Shown here: piece by piece, positions 21,071-29,599 of the stretch
How positions within the stretch are numbered: position 1 is the first letter of the stretch
How the letters are laid out: each line of letters starts with the position of its first letter
Translations under genes and position numbers: made by a program
The notes under the pieces: model-generated
Databases searched by the model: none
Seen by the model: the letters and a program-made list of their open reading frames with translations, nothing else
Told to the model about the DNA's origin: nothing
Assembly (NCBI GenBank): GCA_947625845.1
Contig: CANQQB010000003.1
Span: forward strand, 1-64,000
Direction: 5' to 3'
DNA from: an uncultured Oscillospiraceae bacterium
GTDB lineage: Bacteria > Bacillota > Clostridia > Oscillospirales > Oscillospiraceae
Length of the DNA: 64,000 nt

Positions 21071-21105
21071 CGCCCCCCGGACACTTGTCCGGGGGGCGTT
21101 GGTTT
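21071..21105 (+). terminator. Terminator downstream of spo0A
   Basis: CGCCCCCCGGACacttGTCCGGGGGGCG followed by TTGGTTT. Confidence 0.75.
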
Positions 21106-21116
21106 ATAAAAACCGC

Positions 21117-21145
21117 TTGTCATGGGGCGGCTGGCGTGGTATACT
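21117..21145 (+). promoter_or_regulatory. Near-consensus sigma-A promoter of the structured RNA
   Basis: TTGTCA (21117-21122)-N17-TATACT (21140-21145). Confidence 0.75.
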
Positions 21146-21151
21146 GGCCCT

Positions 21152-21316
21152 ACCACGCAACCGAATATTACACCCTATCTGCGGGTACGTTCTTACTTGG
21201 TAAGAACGTATCTCCGGCTTGGTGTATCCGTAGGTGGGTGTATCAAGGTTGCGTGGTGGCAATCGGGGCTATGCGTTTTTACAGCGTGTGGCCTCCGGGC
21301 CACACGTTTTTTATTT
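21152..21316 (+). ncRNA. Candidate structured leader RNA / orphan riboswitch or small RNA ending in an intrinsic terminator
   Basis: P1 ACCACGCAACC/GGTTGCGTGGT (11 bp); ACACCC/GGGTGT; CTGCGG/CCGTAG; hairpin TACGTTCTTAC/GTAAGAACGTA (11 bp); terminator CGTGTGGCC-TCCG-GGCCACACG-TTTTTT. Confidence 0.65.
21285..21316 (+). terminator. Intrinsic terminator directly before the RBS of the next gene
   Basis: [47 protein letters not shown] at 21318. Confidence 0.8.
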
Positions 21317-21331
21317 TAAGGAGGAAAGAAA

Positions 21332-22315
21332 ATGAAGAAGTCTATCGCGTTTCTTTTGGCTGTGACCCTGTGCCTGTCTCTTGCTGTGGCGGGCTTTGCC
21401 GCCGGGGAAGAGGCTCCGGAAGAAGAGGCCATAGAGATCACCGCCGAAAACTGGTCAGAATACTTTGTCCTGGCCCCGGAATATGAGGGGAAAGTGACCG
21501 GGTATGAGATCGAAGAGGTCCGAGGCAGCGTCACCCTCAAGGCGGCGCCCAATATGGAGGACGCGGTGGAGGTGCCCATCACACTGGAAAACTGGACAAG
21601 TTTCTTTGAGATCGCACCGGAACAGATCGAAGAGAAGAACTCTTTTGGCGAACTGGAGTCCTTGCATGGGGGCTACCACGTCTATCTGCGGGAGGAATTT
21701 AAGGACGCCCTTGTCCCCTCCGAGGACAGTTGTGTGGCATTTGCTTTTAGCTTTGATTCGGTATTACATTCCGTGAGTATCCAGAATGAAGACGGAACCT
21801 GGACATCTTATGGCGATGCAGCAACTACCAGGGAAAACCTGGCCAATGGCAGCGCATACACGATCAATGAGTACGCAGATTCCTCCGCCGGAGACGCCCT
21901 GTTCGAGGCGGATCAGCCGGGAGGCGCATTGATCAGCAACTTCCCGGTGTTTATAAAGGAACTCTTTCCCATTGCCGAGAGCGATGAGGACGGCATGCTG
22001 ACAACGCAAGAGTGCACGAACTTCCAGGCGACCCGGGTGGAGGGCAGCATCTTCCTGGCGGGCATAGACCCGGAGGTGCTGGAAGCGGCGATGCATCCGC
22101 CGAAGGAGTATGATGAGCTGAGCGTAGGCGGCAGCGGCGACGCGGTCGCGGCGTTGCAGCAGGCCCTGATCGACCAGGGCTTCCTGAGCGGCGTGGCAGA
22201 CGGATACTACGGCGACGGCACTGCGGCGGCCGTGGCGGCGTTCCAGGGCAGCGTCGGGCTGGAGGCCACAGGCACGGCGGACTCGGAGACGCAGCGCGCG
22301 CTGTTTGGCGACTGA
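21332..22315 (+). CDS. Secreted protein with C-terminal peptidoglycan-binding domain
   Basis: Signal peptide MKKSIAFLLAVTLCLSLAVAGFAA; C-term GDAVAALQQALIDQGFLSGVADGYYGDGTAAAVAAFQ (PG_binding_1-like). Confidence 0.75.
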   Translation: MKKSIAFLLAVTLCLSLAVAGFAAGEEAPEEEAIEITAENWSEYFVLAPEYEGKVTGYEIEEVRGSVTLKAAPNMEDAVEVPITLENWTSFFEIAPEQIEEKNSFGELESLHGGYHVYLREEFKDALVPSEDSCVAFAFSFDSVLHSVSIQNEDGTWTSYGDAATTRENLANGSAYTINEYADSSAGDALFEADQPGGALISNFPVFIKELFPIAESDEDGMLTTQECTNFQATRVEGSIFLAGIDPEVLEAAMHPPKEYDELSVGGSGDAVAALQQALIDQGFLSGVADGYYGDGTAAAVAAFQGSVGLEATGTADSETQRALFGD

Positions 22316-22381
22316 ATACCACCCGCGGGCGGACTTGCGGGCGCGGGGGTTTTATGGCATAATACCGGCGAGGTGACACAT

Positions 22382-22843
22382 ATGGACCGGGAGGAGTATA
22401 TGCGCGCGGCGGCGGAGCTGGCGCGGGAGGCTGCGGCCACCGGCGACGTGCCGGTGGGGTGCGTGATCGCGGACCGTGCCGGGCGCATCATCGGCCGTGG
22501 CCGCAACCGGCGGGAGGAACGCAAAAGCGCCGTGCGCCATGCGGAGATCGAGGCCATCGAACAGGCCTGCGCCGCCGTTGGCTCCTGGCGGCTGGACGGG
22601 TGCGCGCTGTACGTGACGCTGGAGCCCTGCCCCATGTGCGCCGGGGCCATCATCAACGCCCGTATCCCCGTGGTGGTCTACGGCGCCAAGGAACCGCAGA
22701 CCGGCTCCTGCGGCAGCGTCATCAACCTGTTCGAGGAACGCTACGGTTTCCGCCCCGCTATCTACGGCGGCGTGCTGGCCGACGAGTGCGCCGGGCTGCT
22801 GCGGGAGTTTTTTCAGGATATGCGAACCGCCTCGCTTCCATGA
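22382..22843 (+). CDS. tadA: tRNA adenosine(34) deaminase
   Basis: HAEIEAI, PCPMCAGAI. Confidence 0.93.
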   Translation: MDREEYMRAAAELAREAAATGDVPVGCVIADRAGRIIGRGRNRREERKSAVRHAEIEAIEQACAAVGSWRLDGCALYVTLEPCPMCAGAIINARIPVVVYGAKEPQTGSCGSVINLFEERYGFRPAIYGGVLADECAGLLREFFQDMRTASLP

Positions 22844-22860
22844 GCGAGGCGGTTTTTGTT
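22825..22860 (+). terminator. Terminator overlapping the tadA 3' end
   Basis: AACCGCCTCGCT tccatg AGCGAGGCGGTTTTTGTT; tadA stop TGA lies in the loop region. Confidence 0.85.
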
Positions 22861-22863
22861 GTG

Positions 22864-23006
22864 TCTCTCCCTCCGTCACGGCTGGCGCCGTGCCACCTCC
22901 CCCGTCAGGGGGAGGCGGGGGCTTCGCCCCCGAAATCGGCCCCAACGGGGCCGGCCCCCTCTGACGAGGGGGCTGTCAGCGCCTCTGGCGCTGACTGGGG
23001 GAGAGA
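22864..23006. repeat. Family A composite repeat (copy R8)
   Basis: TCTCTCCCTCCGTC[ACGGC-GCCGT]GCCACC...GGGGGCTGTC[AGCGCC-GGCGCT]GACTGGGGGAGAGA. Confidence 0.9.
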
Positions 23007-23019
23007 AAAACTATGATAT

Positions 23020-23964
23020 TTATTTGACTTTCGTCACGTCCTCGCCGTTTGTCTCGCTGACGATGAAGTGCGGCCGGCGCTTTGTCTCCAGGTAGGTCTT
23101 GGCCAGGTACTGGCCGATGATGCCCAGGCAGAAAAGCTGGATGCCGCTGACGAATATGATCACCGACATGGTGGATGCCCAGCCGGCCACCGGGTCGCCA
23201 AAAATCAGTTTGCGGATGATCACGAACGCCAGCATGATAAAGGCGAAGGCGGTCATGATGAAGCCGAACAGGCTCATGAAGCGCAAAGGCGACTGGGAGA
23301 AGCTTATCACGCCGTCCACGGCGTATTTGGTCAGGCCCCAGAAGCTCCACTTGGATCTGCCGGCCACACGCTCCACGTTCTCGTAGGGCACCCAGCAGGT
23401 GCGGAACCCCACCCAGCCGAACAGGCCCTTGGAAAACCGGTTATACTCGCTCATGGCCACGATGGCGTCCGCCATATCCCGCGTCATGAGCCGGAAATCC
23501 CGCGCTCCGTCCACGATCTCCGTGTCGGACATGTGGTTGACGATCTTATAGAACAGCCGCGCGAAAAAGCTGCGAATTTTCGGCTCCCCGGCACGGGTCA
23601 CCCGCCTCGCCGCCGCGCAGTCGTATGCCCCGCTCTGGAGCTTTTCCAGCATCACCGGCAGCAATTCCGGAGGGTCCTGCATGTCCGCGTCCATCACGGC
23701 CACATAGTCACCCCGGGCGTTGCAGAACCCGGCGTACATGGCCGCCTCCTTGCCGAAGTTCCGGGACAGGGACAGGTACGTCACCCGGCTGTCCTTTTTG
23801 GCCAGGTCGCGCATCAGGTCCAGGGTGCCGTCGGCGGAGCCGTCGTCCACCAGGAGCATTTCGTACGCGCAGTCCATCTTCTCCAGCACGGCGGAGCACG
23901 CCTCGTAAAAGCGCGGCAGCGCCTCCCGCTCGTTGTAGCAGGGCACGATCAGAGACAGGAGCAT
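23020..23964 (-). CDS. Family 2 glycosyltransferase with C-terminal TM helices
   Basis: MLLSLIVPCYNEREALPRFYEAC, DADMQDPPELLP. Confidence 0.9.
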   Translation of the reverse strand: MLLSLIVPCYNEREALPRFYEACSAVLEKMDCAYEMLLVDDGSADGTLDLMRDLAKKDSRVTYLSLSRNFGKEAAMYAGFCNARGDYVAVMDADMQDPPELLPVMLEKLQSGAYDCAAARRVTRAGEPKIRSFFARLFYKIVNHMSDTEIVDGARDFRLMTRDMADAIVAMSEYNRFSKGLFGWVGFRTCWVPYENVERVAGRSKWSFWGLTKYAVDGVISFSQSPLRFMSLFGFIMTAFAFIMLAFVIIRKLIFGDPVAGWASTMSVIIFVSGIQLFCLGIIGQYLAKTYLETKRRPHFIVSETNGEDVTKVK

Positions 23965-23986
23965 AAGGTTACCTCCTTTGCGCAAA

Positions 23987-25255
23987 TCATTCCGCCGGGG
24001 CATATGCCTCCGGGACCACGGCCAGCCCCTGCAAATACCGCCGGAGCATGTCGAAGGCGTGGCTGGCGGCGAGCTGGCGGACCCGCTCCCGGCCTGTGCC
24101 CAGATGCAGCTCCCGGACCAGCACCTGTTCCCCGTCCGCTAATCCCACGAACACCGTGCCCACAGGGTGCACCCCGTCCCCGTCGGGACCGGCCAGACCC
24201 GTAGCGGAAAGGCCCACGTCCGCGCCCACGGCTCTGCGCACGCCAACGGCCATCGCCGCGGCCACCTCACGGGACACCGCGCCTTTTTCGGCGATGAGCT
24301 CCGGGTCGATGCCCAAGAGCGCGGCCTTGACCTGGTCGCAGTAGGTCACCGCGCCGCCCTTGAACACCGCCGATGCGCCGGGCAAGGCGGTGAACCGCTG
24401 GCCGATGAGCCCGCCGGTCAGGCTCTCCGCCGCCGAAAGCGTCAGGCCCCGCTCCTTCATAATGTCCAGCGCCAGGGATTCCAGGCTGGGCACGTCCACG
24501 CCGTAGACCTTGTCCCCCAGCGCGGCAAGCACCATGTCCGTCACCGGCCGGCACATTTCCTCCGCCGCCGCCTGGGTGGGGGCCTTGGCGGTGACCCGGA
24601 GCATGACCTCCCCGAACTTGGCGTAGGTGGCCAGCGTCGGATTTTCCATCCGCTCCATCTTAGAGCGGAGCATGCTCTCCACCGCGCTCTCGCCGATGCC
24701 GAAAACCTTGATCTGGCGGGAGAAGATCACGTCGGCGGCCAGGCTCTTCAGGTACGGCGCGGCGCACGCGTCGAACATGGGAAGGCACTCCCGCGGCGGG
24801 CCGGGCAGCATGAGCACATGCACGCCGCCTTCCTCAAAGGCGCAGCCGGGGGCGGTGCCCCAGTCGTTGTGGAACACCGTGCAATTTTCCGGCAGATACG
24901 CCTGCTGGAGGTTGTTGTCGGTGTATTTCGTGGAGGTGTTCCCGGCGAACCATGCCTTGAGAAACGCCGCCTCGTCCTGGTGCAGTTCCAGCTTCCGGCC
25001 GAAGCACTCCGCCAGCACGGTCTTGGTCAGATCGTCGTAGGTAGGCCCCAGGCCGCCGGTGGTGATGATCAGGTCGGCGCGCTTGCGGGCGATGGCAACG
25101 GCCTCGGCCAGACGGCCGGGATTGTCCCCCACCACCGTGTGCCAAAACACGTTGACCCCCAGCGCAGCCAGCCGGTCGGACAGCTCCGCCGCGTCGGTGT
25201 TCACCGTGTTGCCCAGCAAAAGTTCCGTGCCAACGGATAATATCTCACAGTTCAT
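23987..25255 (-). CDS. cinA: CinA family protein / nicotinamide-nucleotide amidase
   Basis: MNCEILSVGTELLLGNTVNTDA; TTGGLGPTYDDLTK; LSAAESLTGGLIGQRFT. Confidence 0.93.
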   Translation of the reverse strand: MNCEILSVGTELLLGNTVNTDAAELSDRLAALGVNVFWHTVVGDNPGRLAEAVAIARKRADLIITTGGLGPTYDDLTKTVLAECFGRKLELHQDEAAFLKAWFAGNTSTKYTDNNLQQAYLPENCTVFHNDWGTAPGCAFEEGGVHVLMLPGPPRECLPMFDACAAPYLKSLAADVIFSRQIKVFGIGESAVESMLRSKMERMENPTLATYAKFGEVMLRVTAKAPTQAAAEEMCRPVTDMVLAALGDKVYGVDVPSLESLALDIMKERGLTLSAAESLTGGLIGQRFTALPGASAVFKGGAVTYCDQVKAALLGIDPELIAEKGAVSREVAAAMAVGVRRAVGADVGLSATGLAGPDGDGVHPVGTVFVGLADGEQVLVRELHLGTGRERVRQLAASHAFDMLRRYLQGLAVVPEAYAPAE

Positions 25256-25297
25256 GGTGTATCACCTCTACCTTGTCGAAGGCTTACTGCCGGTGTA

Positions 25298-25436
25298 TCT
25301 CTCCCTCCGTCGCGGCTGCGCCGCGCCACCTCCCTCGTCAGAGGGAGGCGGGGGCTTTGCCCCCGAATCGGCCCCTACCGGGGCCGGCCCCCTCTGACGA
25401 GGGGGCTGTCACGCGTCAGCGTGACTGGGGGAGAGA
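25298..25436. repeat. Family A composite repeat (copy R9)
   Basis: TCTCTCCCTCCGTC[GCGGC-GCCGC]GCCACC...GTC[ACGC-GCGT]GACTGGGGGAGAGA. Confidence 0.9.
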
Positions 25437-25443
25437 ACAAAAA

Positions 25444-26685
25444 TCAGAACGCAAAGTTCCCCTCCACAAACACGGGGACCTCTCTCCCGTCGTGGGTGGT
25501 GCCCACGATGGCCAGGTCCTTGGTCCCCACCATGAAGTCCACGTGGTTGATGGACTGGTTGAGGCCGGCGGCCTTCTGCTGCTCCTCCGTCATGTCCGCA
25601 CCGCCTTTGATGCAGGTGGGGTAGGACGAGCCGAAGGCCAGGTGGCAGGAGGCGTTTTCGTCGAACAGCGTCTCATAGAACAAAACGCCCTTGTTCCGGA
25701 TGGGACTGTCGTATGGCACCAGGGCGACCTCGCCCAGATAATGGGACCCCTCGTCCAGGTCGATGGAGTGGCGCAGGATGTCCTCCCCCTCCGCCGCGTG
25801 CACGTCCACGATGCGGCCGTCCTGGAAGTCCAGGGTAAAATCCTTCACCAGATTCCCGTCCAGCGCCAGAGGCAGCGCCGCGTACACCCGGCCGTTCACC
25901 CCGTCCCACTTAGGAGCGGTGAAAATTTCCTCCGTGGGCATGTTGGCCACGAACTCGACGCCTTCAGCGCTTTTTTCGCTGCCCCCCTGCCAGACGTGAT
26001 GCTCCGGCAGCTGGACGGTCAGGTCCGTGCCCAAAGAGTTTACATAATGCAGGCTCCTGAAATCATAGCCGTTCAGCGTCTCGCACCGGCGGGCAACAGT
26101 GGCGATATGCTCCCGCCAGCGCTGGACGGCCCGGCCGTCCCCGGTAACGCGGCACACGTCGAATATGGCGTCCCACAGCGCGTCCATGGCCTCCGGTTCA
26201 GGCTTGTCCGGGAAGACCTTTTTCGCCCAGGCGGGCGTGGGGTGCGCGCCGATGGACCACTGGAAGCGGCTGGCGGTCATGGCCTCATAGTACGCCTTAT
26301 TGCCCTCGCCGGCCACCCGCTGCCAGGTCTGCATGCGCTTGGGGTCCACGCCCCTGAAAAGCTCCGGGTCGGAGCCGACGATGGCCAGGTTGGGGGCTTT
26401 TTTCTCCAGCAGCCAGGCCCACTTCTCCTTCATATAGGCGGGGTATTCGGCGAAAACCGCCTCGTCCGCCCGCAGATACTTGGCCCGGTCGACAAAGTCG
26501 TCGTGCCAGTCCGCCAGCACGTCCCGCGCCCCACAGTCGTAGCACGCCGCCGCGCACAGCCGGGCCAGGGGCGCGCAATCCAGCGGCGCGTTGATCCGGG
26601 CCGTCTGCCCCGGTTGCACGTTCATGCCCACCTCCACCAGCAGGCGAGCGTATTCGTTCAGTTTCGCGTCAAAATTCTCGACCAT
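25444..26685 (-). CDS. M29-family aminopeptidase
   Basis: EYARLLVEVGMNVQPGQTARINAPLDCAPLARLCAAACYDCGARDV; LGEVALVPYDSPI; HLAFGSSYP. Confidence 0.9.
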   Translation of the reverse strand: MVENFDAKLNEYARLLVEVGMNVQPGQTARINAPLDCAPLARLCAAACYDCGARDVLADWHDDFVDRAKYLRADEAVFAEYPAYMKEKWAWLLEKKAPNLAIVGSDPELFRGVDPKRMQTWQRVAGEGNKAYYEAMTASRFQWSIGAHPTPAWAKKVFPDKPEPEAMDALWDAIFDVCRVTGDGRAVQRWREHIATVARRCETLNGYDFRSLHYVNSLGTDLTVQLPEHHVWQGGSEKSAEGVEFVANMPTEEIFTAPKWDGVNGRVYAALPLALDGNLVKDFTLDFQDGRIVDVHAAEGEDILRHSIDLDEGSHYLGEVALVPYDSPIRNKGVLFYETLFDENASCHLAFGSSYPTCIKGGADMTEEQQKAAGLNQSINHVDFMVGTKDLAIVGTTHDGREVPVFVEGNFAF

Positions 26686-26689
26686 CTTC

Positions 26690-27862
26690 TCAATATCCTA
26701 TCTTCACAAATTCGACGCCCGCCAGGGCCTCGGCGATGAGCGGCTCCACGTCCAGGTTTTTCTCCGCCTCCCGGACCTTTGCGAGCTTGGGGTGGGTGCA
26801 GGGGTGCCGGGGGGTGAACACGGTGCAGCAGTCCTCATAGGGCAGGATAGACGTGTCGAAGGTGCCGATATGCCGGGCGACGGCAATGACCTCCTTCTTG
26901 TCCATGCCCACCAGCGGCCGCAGCACGGGCACGTCGGCGCAGTCCTCCGTGGCGGCCATAGCCTCCATGGTCTGGCTGGCCACCTGCCCCAGGCTCTCCC
27001 CGGTGACGATGGCCCCGCAGTGGTTGTCGGCCGCGATGGCCGAGGCCAGACGCATCATCATGCGGCGCATGATCAGCGTGCCGTAATCCTCCGGGCACCT
27101 GTCCCGTATCTCCTCCTGAATGTGGGTGAATGGCACCACCTGCACGGTCATGCGCCCGCACCAGGGCACCAGCAGCCGCGCCAGATCCAGCACCTTCTGC
27201 TTGGCCAGCTCCGAGGTATAGGGGAAGGAGAAAAAGTGCACCGGCAGTATGCGCACGCCCCGCTTGGCCATCATCCAGGTGGACACGGGGCTGTCGATGC
27301 CGCCGGAGAGAAGGCTCACCGCGGACCCGGACGTGCCCACGGGCAGGCCGCCGGCCCCCGGCACGGGGGTGCCGTGGATGTACGCAGCCCGGTCCCGGAC
27401 CTCCAGGTGCACGGTGAGCTCCGGATGGTGCATGTCCGCGACCAAATCGGGAAACGCGTCGTCCAGCTCCCCGCCCACGTACTGGCTCAGCTGCACGCTG
27501 GTCATGGGAAACGCCTTGTCCCCCCGACGGGACTCCACCTTGAAGGTCCTGGCGGCGGCGAGCTCGTCGTGCAGGTACTCCGCCGCACGCCTGGCGATAG
27601 CCGCCGGGTCCTTCTCACAGGCGGCGGCGCGGGTCACGGTCATGACGCCGAACACCTGGCCCAGCGCCTGAAAGGCCCCGTCCACGTCGCAGTCGGGGCT
27701 TTGGGGTTCCACGTATATGACGGACTGGTTGGCCGTCACGGTAAAGGGACCGAAGCGCTTCAATCTCCGGCGGATGTTGCTGGTCAGCTTTTGTTCAAAG
27801 GAGCGCTTGTTCAGGCCCTTCAGGACCACCTCGCCCTCCTTCAGTAAAATCATATCGGTCAT
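26690..27862 (-). CDS. thiI: tRNA uracil 4-sulfurtransferase ThiI
   Basis: THUMP region; LLSGGIDSPVSTWMMAKRG. Confidence 0.93.
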   Translation of the reverse strand: MTDMILLKEGEVVLKGLNKRSFEQKLTSNIRRRLKRFGPFTVTANQSVIYVEPQSPDCDVDGAFQALGQVFGVMTVTRAAACEKDPAAIARRAAEYLHDELAAARTFKVESRRGDKAFPMTSVQLSQYVGGELDDAFPDLVADMHHPELTVHLEVRDRAAYIHGTPVPGAGGLPVGTSGSAVSLLSGGIDSPVSTWMMAKRGVRILPVHFFSFPYTSELAKQKVLDLARLLVPWCGRMTVQVVPFTHIQEEIRDRCPEDYGTLIMRRMMMRLASAIAADNHCGAIVTGESLGQVASQTMEAMAATEDCADVPVLRPLVGMDKKEVIAVARHIGTFDTSILPYEDCCTVFTPRHPCTHPKLAKVREAEKNLDVEPLIAEALAGVEFVKIGY

Positions 27863-27874
27863 ATTATCTCCCGG

Positions 27875-29386
27875 TCACTTTGCAATTTGCAATGTCCTGT
27901 ACTGTATGGCCTCGGCCAGGTGCGCCGGGCCGATGTTTTCCTCCCCGGCCAGGTCGGCGATGGTCCGGGCCACCCGCAATATACGGTCGTAGCTGCGGGC
28001 GGTGAGGCCCATGACCTCGTAAGCGCCCTTCATCAGGGCCGAGCCCTGCTCATCCAGAGCGCAGTATTTCTCCATAGCGGCCGGGTCCATCCTGGCGTTT
28101 TCCAAGATGGACGTGCCCTGGAAACGCGCTCGCTGCACGGCCCGCGCCCTGTCCACCCGCGCTTTGATGGCGGCGGAGGGCTCGCCGCCGGGCTTGGCCT
28201 CCAGGTCCTCGTATTCCAAAGACGGGACCTCCACCATGATGTCGATACGGTCCAGCAGCGGGCCGGATACCTTGCCCTGGTACTCCCGGACGGACCGGTC
28301 CGAGCACCGGCAGCGGCCGGAGGGGTGGCCGTACCAGCCGCAGCGGCATGGGTTCATGGCGCACACCAGCATGAACCGGCTGGGATAGGTGGCCGTGCCG
28401 GTGGCGCGGGAGATGGTGATCTCCCCTTCCTCCAACGGCTGGCGGAGCAGGTCGATCACGTCCCGGTGAAATTCCGGCAGCTCGTCCAGAAACAGCACCC
28501 CATTGTGGGCCAGGCTCATCTCCCCCGGCCGCAGGTCCGCTCCGCCGGACAGGGCCTGGCGGGAGGCGGTCTGGTTGGGGGCACGGAACGGCCGCCGGGC
28601 CACAATGGGGCTGTCCGCCGTGGTCAGGCCCGCCACGGACCATATGGCCGTGGATAAAAGCGCCTCGTCCCGGCTCATGTCCGGCAATATGCCGGGCAGG
28701 CGCTTGGCCAGCATGGATTTGCCCGCTCCCGGCGGACCCACCATGAGCACATTGTGACCTCCCGCGGCGGCCACCTCCAGAGCGCGCTTCACGTTCTCCT
28801 GGCCCTTGACCTCCGCGAAGTCCGGCACGGACACGGCCCCCGGGTCGATGACGCCGGCAGCAGCGGGGGCAATGTCCCGCTCCCCGGCCAGAAGGCCGGT
28901 AAGCTGGCGCACGTCGCGCACGGGATAGACCTGTACGCCTTGGGCAAAGGCCGCCTCGGCGGCGTTGTCCACGGGCACGAACAGGCGCTTTGCCCCGGCC
29001 TTCTCCGCCGCCAGGGCCATGGGCAGGGCCCCGGAAACAGGCCGGAGCTGTCCCGTCAGGGACAGCTCGCCAAAAAACATATCCGTCTCCCGAGGCGGCT
29101 TGATCTGCCCGGAGGCGGTGAGGATACCAAGCAGAATGGGCAGGTCGTAGACCGTGCCGGCCTTTTTCGTGTCCGCCGGGGCCAGGTTGACCGTCATGCG
29201 GCTGACGGGATAGTCCCAGCCGTTGTACTTGATGACGGCCCGGACACGCTCGGCGGCCTCCTTCACGGCGGCGTCGGGCAGGCCCACCATGTCCAGCCGG
29301 GGCAGTCCGGAGGAAATGGAAACCTCCAGCTCCACCTCGTAGCCCCCTATGCCTTTGATGCCAAGGGAACGGATACGCGCGTACAC
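27875..29386 (-). CDS. YifB/ComM family Mg chelatase-like AAA ATPase
   Basis: GLPRLDMVGLPDAAVKEAAERVRAVIKYNGWDYPVSRMTVNLAPADTKK; GPPGAGKSML. Confidence 0.93.
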   Translation of the reverse strand: MYARIRSLGIKGIGGYEVELEVSISSGLPRLDMVGLPDAAVKEAAERVRAVIKYNGWDYPVSRMTVNLAPADTKKAGTVYDLPILLGILTASGQIKPPRETDMFFGELSLTGQLRPVSGALPMALAAEKAGAKRLFVPVDNAAEAAFAQGVQVYPVRDVRQLTGLLAGERDIAPAAAGVIDPGAVSVPDFAEVKGQENVKRALEVAAAGGHNVLMVGPPGAGKSMLAKRLPGILPDMSRDEALLSTAIWSVAGLTTADSPIVARRPFRAPNQTASRQALSGGADLRPGEMSLAHNGVLFLDELPEFHRDVIDLLRQPLEEGEITISRATGTATYPSRFMLVCAMNPCRCGWYGHPSGRCRCSDRSVREYQGKVSGPLLDRIDIMVEVPSLEYEDLEAKPGGEPSAAIKARVDRARAVQRARFQGTSILENARMDPAAMEKYCALDEQGSALMKGAYEVMGLTARSYDRILRVARTIADLAGEENIGPAHLAEAIQYRTLQIAK

Positions 29387-29421
29387 GGGCAGGACCTCCT
29401 GTTCGTTTCTTATGGTAACAA

Positions 29422-29564
29422 TCTCTCCCTCCGTCGCGGCTTGCGCCGCGCCACCTCCCTCGTCAGAGGGAGGCGGGGACTATGCCCCCGAATCGGCCCC
29501 GGCAGGGGCCGGCCCCCTCTGACGAGGGGGCTGTCAGCGCCCCTGGCGCTGACTGGGGGAGAGA
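29422..29564. repeat. Family A composite repeat (copy R10)
   Basis: TCTCTCCCTCCGTC[GCGGC-GCCGC]GCCACC...GTC[AGCGCC-GGCGCT]GACTGGGGGAGAGA. Confidence 0.9.
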
Positions 29565-29599
29565 AAGATTTAAACATCTCTCCCTGCGGCGCGGGGTTT

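Noticed and set aside
21069-21316. SRP RNA (expected near tadA in Firmicutes)
   Set aside because: No GGUCAGGU...GGAAGGAAGCAGCC-type core near tadA or in the structured RNA at 21152.
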